From NCBI RefSeq assembly GCF_014652695.1, contig NZ_BMZH01000002.1, forward strand, positions 300,656-364,655: a DNA stretch of 64,000 bases. The letters are read 5' to 3'. This document shows, one piece after another, positions 16,087 to 23,405 of this stretch. The DNA is from Algimonas arctica (GTDB taxonomy: Bacteria > Pseudomonadota > Alphaproteobacteria > Caulobacterales > Maricaulaceae). Below the pieces are notes generated by a model. The model searched no databases and was not told where the DNA came from. It was given only the letters and a program-made list of their open reading frames with translations. A program made the translations under genes and the position numbers. Each line of letters begins with the position of its first letter. Position 1 is the first letter of the stretch.

Positions 16087-16707
16087 TTATTGTGGGGTTA
16101 AGCCTGAAATTGTCAAAATACAGCCGCTGTCATCCGATAGGCTCGGTGTTTGCTGCGCCTCAAAGCCCCAGTCTTTACGGGCTTCCGATAATTCAGCGCC
16201 GACTGCTTCCCCTTTAAGAAGAATTATCTGACCGTCTTTTGCGAGATGTTGCCACGCCAGCGGGAGGAGCCGGGGCAAGGGGGCAAAGGCACGCGCGGTG
16301 ATAACATCAGCATTCAATGTCGGAAGAGCCTCTATTCGGTCGGAATGGATGACTGTTGGGAGATTTGTTTCACGTGAAACAGTTTTCAAGAAGCTCGCCT
16401 TTTTTCCGGCGGACTCAATAAGGTGTACGGTTTGATCCGCGCCCTTATGTTTCGCCTCGATGGCAATCGCCAATCCAGGAAATCCAGCGCCGGATCCGAA
16501 ATCGACAATAGTCCGGGCTGAGTCAGATACGAGAGGTAAAACTTGTGCTGAATCAAGGGCGTGGCGTTGCCAGAAGTCAGGCAGTGATTTTGGCGCAACA
16601 AGATTTATCCGCGCATTCCATTTTTGTAGCAAGGCTTCCCACGTCCGATAATCCTCAAGACTATTCGGATGGATCGGCGCTTGGGCCGCAAATTGTTCTG
16701 GTGTCAT
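16087..16707 (-). CDS. rsmG: 16S rRNA (guanine527-N7)-methyltransferase
   Basis: Methylates G527 of 16S rRNA; loss gives low-level streptomycin resistance in several bacteria. The SAM-binding loop is IVDFGSGAGFPGLAIAIEA. The substrate-side motif HLIESAGKKASFLKTVSRET and VITARAFAPLPRLLPLAW are typical RsmG features. ATG 16707 gives 206 residues; a TTG at 16737 overlapping mnmG is less likely. Four bases separate it from the mnmG stop codon. The codons for VSRET are formed by a perfect parS palindrome at 16366-16381. Confidence 0.94.
   Translation of the reverse strand: MTPEQFAAQAPIHPNSLEDYRTWEALLQKWNARINLVAPKSLPDFWQRHALDSAQVLPLVSDSARTIVDFGSGAGFPGLAIAIEAKHKGADQTVHLIESAGKKASFLKTVSRETNLPTVIHSDRIEALPTLNADVITARAFAPLPRLLPLAWQHLAKDGQIILLKGEAVGAELSEARKDWGFEAQQTPSLSDDSGCILTISGLTPQ
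16366..16381. promoter_or_regulatory. parS: parS site 3 (perfect, inside rsmG)
   Basis: Exact TGTTTCACGTGAAACA embedded in the rsmG reading frame, where it supplies the residues V-S-R-E-T. It is about 280 bases from site 2. Confidence 0.95.
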
Positions 16708-16711
16708 GGGA

Positions 16712-18577
16712 TTAGGCCGCGAGTCTTTTTCGAACAAAGGCCAGGACGGCCATAAGGGAACCGGGCGTGACCCCTTCTATGCGTGAGGCCTGTCCCAAAG
16801 TTACCGGGCGGGCCGCGAGAAGTTTTTCACGCACCTCATTCGATAACCCGCCAATCGAGGCGTAATCTAAATCGTCCGGCAAGCGCAGACCTTCGTCGCG
16901 CCGAAACGCTTCAATATCTGACTGCTGCTTGTCAAGGTAATGCGCGTAAGTGGCATGAATTTCGGCATATTCACGGGCTCGTGGTGATAATGCCTCGAGC
17001 TCTGGAAAAATTGGCAGGAGATCGGGCATCGAAATATCTGGATAGGCCAGCAAGTCTTTGACGGTCCGCGCCTGCCCATCCTGATTAATTGAAAAGCCAG
17101 CGGTTTTTAGCTGGGACGGGGTTTTAGAGAGCGATCCAATAAGGGCTTTGGTCTCCGAAAACTCCTGTTGTTTCACGTGAAACATCGAGGTTCGGTGATC
17201 GGACACCATGCCCAGATCAATCGCCATCGGTGTGAGTCTCATATCGGCATTATCCGCGCGAAGGAGGAGGCGATATTCCGCCCGGCTTGTGAACATACGA
17301 TAGGGTTCGGTCACTCCTTTCGTAATCAAATCATCGATCATCACACCAATATAGGCTTGGCTACGATCCAGAATGAACGGCGCGCGCTTTTGGGAAGCTA
17401 AAGCCGCGTTCGAGCCCGCGATCAGGCCTTGAGCCGCTGCTTCTTCATATCCGGTTGTGCCGTTGATTTGTCCGGCAAGATATAGCCCCGGCAGAGATTT
17501 AACTTCCAGTGTCGCACGAAGCTCACGTGGATCGACATAATCATATTCGATCGCATAGCCGTAGCGTTGGACTTCGACAGATTCTAAGCCCGGTATAGTC
17601 CGTAAAAAAGCATCCTGAACATCTTCAGGCAGGGATGAGCTGACCCCATTGGGATAGACTGTGTCGCCATCTGGATTCCCCTGAAGCCCTTCAGGTTCTA
17701 GGAAAATTTGGTGGCGATTCCGATCAGCAAAGCGAACAACCTTATCCTCGATCGCGGGGCAATAGCGCGGCCCGCGCCCGGCGATTGACCCACCATAAAC
17801 TGCTGATTTATTTATATTTTTAGCAATTATCGCGTGCGTGTCTTCATTCGTATGGGTGATCCCACACGCAATTTGCGGTACAGTGATCCGGTCGCTCAGA
17901 AAACTAAACGGGACGGGGTCTGCGTCGGCGTCTTGAAGTTCAAGCGATGACCAGTCGATGGAGGACTTACGTAAGCGTGCCGGTGTTCCAGTCTTCAATC
18001 GACCCAAGCTCAGCCCCATACTGTAAAGCCGATCTGATAGGCCTTCTGCGGGGGCTTCACCCCAGCGACCCGCTGGCGTTCGGTCAGTCCCGATATGAAT
18101 GACGCCTTTAAGGAAAGTTCCCGTGGTGAGAACAATCCGATTGGACAAAAATTCGCGTCCATCTTCGGTCGTGAGACCTAAAAGTTGGCCATTATCCACG
18201 ATCAAATCATGGGCTGCGCCTTCAATAATCGTAAGATTATCTTGGGCCGCCATCTCGGCTTGCATCGCCGTGCGATAGAGAAAACGGTCGCTTTGCGTGC
18301 GCGGCCCTCGAACGGCCGGACCTTTGGAGCGATTCAGCAGTCGAAACTGTATGCCGGACGCATCGGCGACGCGGCCCATGACGCCGCCTAGCGCATCGAC
18401 TTCGCGAACCAGATGGCCTTTGCCGAGTCCGCCAATCGCTGGATTACAGCTCATTTCGCCAATCGTGGCCGCACGATGCGTTAAAAGGAGGGTCTTGGCA
18501 CCCAAACGGGCAGACGCACTCGCGGCATCGCAACCCGCATGGCCACCCCCAATAATTATGACGTCATAGGCATTCAT
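16712..18577 (-). CDS. mnmG: tRNA uridine-5-carboxymethylaminomethyl(34) synthesis enzyme MnmG
   Basis: FAD protein that with MnmE makes cmnm5U34 in tRNA wobble positions. The N-terminal dinucleotide loop [19 protein letters not shown] is followed by [37 protein letters not shown] and EGLNP-like [19 protein letters not shown] come next, and the C-terminal part includes [19 protein letters not shown] and [10 protein letters not shown]. Length is 621 residues, normal. A perfect parS palindrome at 17169-17184 encodes MFHVKQ here. It lies between mnmE and rsmG on the same strand, the classical order mnmE, mnmG, rsmG, parA, parB. Confidence 0.96.
   Translation of the reverse strand: MNAYDVIIIGGGHAGCDAASASARLGAKTLLLTHRAATIGEMSCNPAIGGLGKGHLVREVDALGGVMGRVADASGIQFRLLNRSKGPAVRGPRTQSDRFLYRTAMQAEMAAQDNLTIIEGAAHDLIVDNGQLLGLTTEDGREFLSNRIVLTTGTFLKGVIHIGTDRTPAGRWGEAPAEGLSDRLYSMGLSLGRLKTGTPARLRKSSIDWSSLELQDADADPVPFSFLSDRITVPQIACGITHTNEDTHAIIAKNINKSAVYGGSIAGRGPRYCPAIEDKVVRFADRNRHQIFLEPEGLQGNPDGDTVYPNGVSSSLPEDVQDAFLRTIPGLESVEVQRYGYAIEYDYVDPRELRATLEVKSLPGLYLAGQINGTTGYEEAAAQGLIAGSNAALASQKRAPFILDRSQAYIGVMIDDLITKGVTEPYRMFTSRAEYRLLLRADNADMRLTPMAIDLGMVSDHRTSMFHVKQQEFSETKALIGSLSKTPSQLKTAGFSINQDGQARTVKDLLAYPDISMPDLLPIFPELEALSPRAREYAEIHATYAHYLDKQQSDIEAFRRDEGLRLPDDLDYASIGGLSNEVREKLLAARPVTLGQASRIEGVTPGSLMAVLAFVRKRLAA
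17169..17184. promoter_or_regulatory. parS: parS site 4 (perfect, inside mnmG)
   Basis: Exact TGTTTCACGTGAAACA in the mnmG frame, read as M-F-H-V-K-Q, a different frame from the site in rsmG. It is the copy furthest from parAB, about 800 bases beyond site 3. Confidence 0.95.
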
Positions 18578-18655
18578 GCGGGGCCTATAGGCCTGTGGAT
18601 AAGCAGAGGGAAGTGGACGTGTCAGGGTGGCTCGCCGTGTGGTTGAGAGGCTCAG

Positions 18656-19954
18656 TTATTTCCCGACACAAAATTGACTGAAAATCCGGTCAAACACTTC
18701 TTCAATGTCGCTTCGTCCCGCCAGCTCATCAATAGCACGTAAAGCGGTTCGAATATCTTCGCTGACCAGTTCGGGCGCGAGACCCAAATGGTTTTGCGCG
18801 GATTGTGTTGCGGCTAACGCGCGACGGGCGCATTCTGTGTGCCGGGCCCGGGTGAGGCCTGCGGGTTCCGCGCCCGTAAATCTATCCCGTATGATTGTCT
18901 CCAGCTGACGTAGAAGATCGTCAACTCCATAACCTGTTAGTGCATTGATTTCATTGTTATTTATAACGCCTTCGACATTCTTTAAAACGATATCTCCGTC
19001 TTGGGTGGGAGCATTAGTCTTCCCATCCCGATGAAGAATAATGCGAAGATGCGCATCTTTCGCCTTAGCTAGCGCGCGGCGAACGCCTTCCGCTTCAATA
19101 TCGTCATGTGTGTCACGCAGCCCGGCCGTATCCGCTAAGGTCACGGGCATTCCGGCGATAACCATGTGGACTTCGACAATATCGCGCGTTGTTCCGGCTT
19201 GGTGCGAGGTAATAGCGACATCGCGACCGACCAATTGATTGAGAAGGGTCGATTTACCCGCATTGGGCGCGCCGATAATAGCAATGTCGATGCCGGTCCG
19301 GACCGCGCGACCGCACTCTGCTCGGGCTAGGGCTGCCGTGATGTCGCTTGCGACCTGTTCCAAGTGCGGCCAAGCCGCGTGCGAGAGCGCGTCGGGAACA
19401 TCGGCTTCATCGGCAAAGTCGATCTCGCCTTCGACTTGCGCCAAGGCATCGAGTAAGCCGTTGCGCCACCCCTCATAAGTTTCGCGTAAGACCCCGCCCA
19501 TTTGTCGCAGGGCTTGTCGCCGTTGACCCGACGTTTGCGCGTCAATCAGGTCCATCAAACCTTCGGCTTCTGTCAGGTCCATCCGGCCATTTTCAACCGC
19601 GCGACGGGTAAATTCCCCGGCTTTGGCTTGTTGTAGACCCAGGTCTAACAGCGCAGACGAAATAGATTCGATCACAGCGTGGGAGCCGTGACATTGCAGC
19701 TCCACCACATCTTCACCGGTAAAACTATGGGGTCCTGGGAAGTATAGGAGTAGCGCTTCGTCGATAACCTCTTGATTATGTTGAAGTTTTCGTAATGTCG
19801 CCTGTCGGGCAGGCAGATTTTTTGCGCGGCTTAAGGCACAGGCTGCTGCGTGCGCGGACGGCCCGGACAGGCGGATAACGGCCACACCGGCTCGTCCGGA
19901 TGCCGTCGAGAGGGCAAAAATTGTCTCGTCCTGAAACCGTGTTTTGACAGTCAT
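18656..19954 (-). CDS. mnmE: tRNA modification GTPase MnmE
   Basis: Partner of MnmG in wobble-uridine modification. The N-terminal formyl-THF-binding domain starts at DETIFALSTASGRAGVAVIRLSG. The inserted G domain shows G1 GAPNAGKSTLLNQL, G2 GTTRDIVEV and G3 DTAGLRD. The C-terminal FSQFCVGK carries the conserved Cys-x-Gly-Lys. ATG at 19954 gives 432 residues; the open frame further upstream is not family-like. The G4 region, normally N/T/S-K-x-D, reads DIVLKNVEGVINNNE, so no clear guanine-specificity motif is visible. Apart from this it looks intact. Confidence 0.93.
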   Translation of the reverse strand: MTVKTRFQDETIFALSTASGRAGVAVIRLSGPSAHAAACALSRAKNLPARQATLRKLQHNQEVIDEALLLYFPGPHSFTGEDVVELQCHGSHAVIESISSALLDLGLQQAKAGEFTRRAVENGRMDLTEAEGLMDLIDAQTSGQRRQALRQMGGVLRETYEGWRNGLLDALAQVEGEIDFADEADVPDALSHAAWPHLEQVASDITAALARAECGRAVRTGIDIAIIGAPNAGKSTLLNQLVGRDVAITSHQAGTTRDIVEVHMVIAGMPVTLADTAGLRDTHDDIEAEGVRRALAKAKDAHLRIILHRDGKTNAPTQDGDIVLKNVEGVINNNEINALTGYGVDDLLRQLETIIRDRFTGAEPAGLTRARHTECARRALAATQSAQNHLGLAPELVSEDIRTALRAIDELAGRSDIEEVFDRIFSQFCVGK

Positions 19955-19979
19955 GACCGCGCCCTTATAGCCCGCCCTC

Positions 19980-20861
19980 ATGAACGCCAAGCACCTCGCC
20001 CTCTCTATGCCGCTTTTTGCCGTCCTTTTGACGGCATGTGCCAATGCCGGACCGCCGGTGCCGTCACCTTTTGCGGGTTTGGAGACATTGCCGCCGATCC
20101 GCACGGTGATGGAATGTTTGCCGAAGGACGCGGCCCTTGTTGCCGCGCACCGGGGAACATCGGCGGCTTATATTGAGCCTGAAAACTCGATCAGCGCTTT
20201 GGAGCGGTTAATTGCCAACAACACGATGATGGCTGAGATTGATATTGCCGCCATTAGCGATGGCACCCCGATTATTTTTCATGATGGTGTGTGGGATTAT
20301 CATACTGATCAATCCGGACCGGTTGTCTCAACCCGTCCTGAGGATTTTGCGCGTCTACGCCTAAGAAATACGAAAAATACGGTTACCGCAGAGCCTGTGC
20401 CGACGTTAGCGGCTATGCTTGATGCTGCAAAAGACCGTATTTATCTTGAGGTCGATTTTAAAACATCGTCAGACATAGAGACGACAATCCAGATGATCCG
20501 GGACCGCGACATGGTGGATCAAGTCATTTTGATTGCAACCGACGCGGCAGAGGCGATCGCTTTGAAACCCTATGCAGAGGAGTTTCTAATGTCGCTGCCA
20601 CAGGCGCCGAAAGGGACGGGGGCGGGGCCAAAACAGGGCGTCTGGATCGGGGCAAAATGGAAAGATGGCGGCGAAAAGCGTATTCAGGCGCGTAATTATG
20701 TGCTTGGCGCTCAGTGGCAGAAAAACCCCGCCGAGCTGACCAAAGCCGCGAGAGCGCTCGACATTCTCGTGACAGATCAAGCGCAGCGCTATGCGCCAGT
20801 TGCGAAACTCGACAAGGTTGCGGCGTTTCGAAACTGTTTGAAGGCCGCGGACGCCGCGTAA
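19980..20861 (+). CDS. Glycerophosphodiester phosphodiesterase family lipoprotein
   Basis: A signal peptide with a probable lipobox (LLTAC, Cys near residue 20) precedes a GDPD-type TIM barrel. The barrel motifs are VAAHRGTSAAYIEPENSISAL (catalytic His, Arg, and metal-binding Glu), MAEIDIAAISDGTPIIFHD (metal Glu/Asp and second catalytic His), and YLEVDFKTS. Such enzymes split glycerophosphodiesters to glycerol-3-phosphate and an alcohol, here probably on the periplasmic side. Its ATG is 25 bases from the divergent mnmE start. The exact substrate is unknown, and the late part of the barrel is less typical. Confidence 0.85.
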   Translation: MNAKHLALSMPLFAVLLTACANAGPPVPSPFAGLETLPPIRTVMECLPKDAALVAAHRGTSAAYIEPENSISALERLIANNTMMAEIDIAAISDGTPIIFHDGVWDYHTDQSGPVVSTRPEDFARLRLRNTKNTVTAEPVPTLAAMLDAAKDRIYLEVDFKTSSDIETTIQMIRDRDMVDQVILIATDAAEAIALKPYAEEFLMSLPQAPKGTGAGPKQGVWIGAKWKDGGEKRIQARNYVLGAQWQKNPAELTKAARALDILVTDQAQRYAPVAKLDKVAAFRNCLKAADAA

Positions 20862-20928
20862 ATAGGTCTTGCCCCACCCCATCGAAGTGGGAGGGTGCCA
20901 GATTGACAATAAGCCTAAACGTTCACCA

Positions 20929-21801
20929 TTAATCGTCCGCTTTGGCCATATGCACGACCCGTTGCGGGAAGGGTATTTCGACACCGGCGTCATCTAATGC
21001 GCGCTTAATGGCGATCCGCAAGGTCGTAACCCGCATGAGCCAGCCATCCCCGGGGAGCCAGCAGCGGCAGGACAGGTTGATGGCACTATCGCCAAAGCTC
21101 ATAACATAGACTTCTGGCGGTGAGGCGGCGGAATTATGCCCCGGCGTGACCCCGTCTTGATACGGAATCAAGTCCTCTTGGCCGGCCAAGATATCGAGGA
21201 GTAATTTTCGCACAGCCTCTAAGTCCGATCCATAGCCCACGCCGATATCAATAATCGCTTTGCGGTTCACATGGCGGCCAAAATTTTGGATACGATTGCC
21301 CCAAATCAAGCTGTTGGGCAGGTAGACGGCAATATTTTCTGTATTGCGGATCGTGGTCGTGAAGAGACCCACTTCTTCAACTGTTCCAAGTGTGCTTTGG
21401 CTAATATCGACAAAATCACCGACTTTGAGCGGGCGCAGGATCAATAGCATTACGCCTGCTGCAATGTTAGACAGTGTGTCGCGAAGCGCCAAACCAATGG
21501 CGAGCGCTGCGCCACCAAAAACAGCCAACAGGGATGTCGGCGGCACGCCAAGTTTGATGAGCACCGCATAGAGCGTCATGGCCAATATAAGGTAGAACAC
21601 GACAGAAGCCAAAACGGGACGCAAAGTTGCGTCTAAATGTGATCCGCCAAACTGGGATTTTCGCAATCGTTTGGATAAAAAGCGACCAAAGAATATACCC
21701 GCGATGAAGATCAGCAAGGCAGAAACAAGGTTCCCGCCTAAGATCAGCAAGATAGGAAAATCAGTCTGAGCTTGGGTCCAGAAATTGGCTAAAGCGTCCA
21801 T
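20929..21801 (-). CDS. Small-conductance mechanosensitive channel (MscS family)
   Basis: The protein has N-terminal hydrophobic helices (ILLILGGNLVSALLIFIAGIFFG and VFYLILAMTLYAVLIKLG). The MscS pore helix follows, with Ala/Gly packing: LLAVFGGAALAIGLALRDTLSNIAAGVMLLILRP. Next come the beta domain (FVDISQSTLGTVEEVGLFTTTIRN) and the C-terminal alpha/beta domain ending in EIPFPQRVVH. Length (290) matches E. coli MscS. It releases osmolytes on hypo-osmotic shock. A second, larger MscS-type gene lies at 29.0-30.3 kb. It ends convergent with the GDPD gene. Confidence 0.92.
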   Translation of the reverse strand: MDALANFWTQAQTDFPILLILGGNLVSALLIFIAGIFFGRFLSKRLRKSQFGGSHLDATLRPVLASVVFYLILAMTLYAVLIKLGVPPTSLLAVFGGAALAIGLALRDTLSNIAAGVMLLILRPLKVGDFVDISQSTLGTVEEVGLFTTTIRNTENIAVYLPNSLIWGNRIQNFGRHVNRKAIIDIGVGYGSDLEAVRKLLLDILAGQEDLIPYQDGVTPGHNSAASPPEVYVMSFGDSAINLSCRCWLPGDGWLMRVTTLRIAIKRALDDAGVEIPFPQRVVHMAKADD

Positions 21802-21823
21802 GAGGGGTCTCGATATTTAGAAT

Positions 21824-22882
21824 TTAGGCCGCATGTCGCCGGGCGGCGAATTTAGCAAGGCCGAACAACAACCGTTCTGTCAGGGCCTCTGCGGGTGCAC
21901 CGGTGCTTTTCAATTCGCGTTCAACAGTTTGACATTGGGTGAGAGCCGAGCGGAGCGCGCGCCCATTCCAGCGGTTCAGCGTGGCGACAAATGCGTCTTC
22001 TTGCATCCGAAAGATCGGCGGGCGGAGCGAGCGCGTCGCAGAGACGGCGCTTTCGCCCCGATCCATGCGCGCGGACGCCTCACACAGGCGTAAAATATGG
22101 CGTTGCAGGGCAAAATGAACAGCGATGGGGCTAGTTTTAGCCTCAACCGCCCGGCGAAAGCGCGAGTCCAAACTATCCACCCGTCCGGCCAACGCATCTT
22201 GGATGATGGGGTCAATGGCGGAACCTTGCGCCCCGGCCGCAACGGCGCGCACGTCATCCGGACTGACCGAGGCCCCTTTGTCCGCACCATAGCCTTTATA
22301 GAGCGCCATTTTTTCGACTTCCCCTTCGGCCAAGGCATGATCCCCTTCGAGCAAGGGAACCCAGAGGTCGAGCGCATCATTCGATATGCCGATGCTGAGG
22401 CTCTCAAGCTTATCTTTGATTTGTTGGCGGCGGTCGCGCAGGCCAAGTGGGTAACAGCCCAATGCGGCAATATGCTTAGCCGCTTCTGCGGCTTTACGAA
22501 TGGCGGATCGGGTCGAGAGATCGCCCGCTTCGATCACCAGTTTGGCTTCGACACGCATTGGTTCTGCGTCGATCTGCTTGATAATTTTGGCGATAGCCGC
22601 GCCGGACCGTTCATGATCAAGCCGCAACCGGACTAAGCGCGTTCCGCCTAACAGGCTCATCGCGCTCATTTCATCCATCAAGCGCGCGGGATCGGTGATC
22701 AGGTCATCAGAGGTGAGAACCGTCGCGCCAAAGGCGGGGTCCACATCGGGAGCCAAGGTCGAAATTAGGGCGGCGGAGCGGGCCTTGACCAAGCCGCGAT
22801 CCGGACCAAACAAAAGCGCCCCGAGTAAATCACGCGGCGGTTGGCACAGAAAACGGTCCTGACGGGCCCCAGTGACCTTCAT
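21824..22882 (-). CDS. holA: DNA polymerase III delta subunit
   Basis: Clamp-loader delta subunit, which opens the beta clamp. It shows GALLFGPDRGLVKARS near the start, then LDPAFG-like VDPAFGATVLTSDDLITDPARLMDEMSAMSLLGG, a strong match to alphaproteobacterial HolA. The C-terminal collar region includes SPIAVHFALQRHILRL. ATG 22882 gives 352 residues. It lies 13 bases downstream of lptE in a leuS-lptE-holA operon, the standard arrangement in this class. Divergence of HolA sequences means the call relies on the N-terminal signature plus context. Confidence 0.92.
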   Translation of the reverse strand: MKVTGARQDRFLCQPPRDLLGALLFGPDRGLVKARSAALISTLAPDVDPAFGATVLTSDDLITDPARLMDEMSAMSLLGGTRLVRLRLDHERSGAAIAKIIKQIDAEPMRVEAKLVIEAGDLSTRSAIRKAAEAAKHIAALGCYPLGLRDRRQQIKDKLESLSIGISNDALDLWVPLLEGDHALAEGEVEKMALYKGYGADKGASVSPDDVRAVAAGAQGSAIDPIIQDALAGRVDSLDSRFRRAVEAKTSPIAVHFALQRHILRLCEASARMDRGESAVSATRSLRPPIFRMQEDAFVATLNRWNGRALRSALTQCQTVERELKSTGAPAEALTERLLFGLAKFAARRHAA

Positions 22883-22895
22883 ATTGTGACCTTCA

Positions 22896-23405
22896 TTATA
22901 AAGTCGGGAGTTCGGCCAATTCAAGCGCGACTTCTGTCAGGAGTTTATCGGCTAACTCCCGGGCGGCCCGGTCTGTCGCTTCATTCGATGTGGATTGTAG
23001 ACGATAGGGGTCACGATCCGCCGAATAGGTCGCCGTGCTTTGGGTTTGGCCTCTCGCAACGATGGCTCCGTCCTCGCTTTTCCGAAGCGTCCATTTCGCG
23101 CTGACGAGACGGTCGTAGCGTGAAGCGAAATCGCCGCTGGTTAAGCCGAGGCCGATCCGTTGGGCTGTGGGCTCGATTAAGAGTTGGTATGTGGGTTTCT
23201 CGGGCGCACTGATCCGGTCTGCCAATCGCTGACGGATCAGATAGCCCGCCTCCCGGTCGCCTTCGTCTTTGCCGTCGCTAACCGTGACAGACATGTCAGA
23301 AAAGGCCGTTTGGGCCGATTGTGTGCCGTGCATGGGCTGAAAGCCTGCACAACCGACAAGGGGGATAGAGAGCGCAAAGGCTGTAGCGGTGAATAACTGT
23401 TTCAT
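22896..23405 (-). CDS. lptE: LPS-assembly lipoprotein LptE
   Basis: Lipoprotein plug of the LptD translocon. The signal peptide ends in a lipobox (IPLVGC, Cys19), followed by the AGFQPMHG segment usual after the acylated Cys in alphaproteobacterial LptE. The domain has a predicted two-helix/beta-sheet fold; conserved-looking parts are GYLIRQRLADRI, YQLLIEPTAQRIGLG and RYDRLVSAKWTLR. Length is 169 residues. Its ATG overlaps the leuS stop by four bases, and holA follows, which strongly supports the assignment. Confidence 0.9.
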   Translation of the reverse strand: MKQLFTATAFALSIPLVGCAGFQPMHGTQSAQTAFSDMSVTVSDGKDEGDREAGYLIRQRLADRISAPEKPTYQLLIEPTAQRIGLGLTSGDFASRYDRLVSAKWTLRKSEDGAIVARGQTQSTATYSADRDPYRLQSTSNEATDRAARELADKLLTEVALELAELPTL

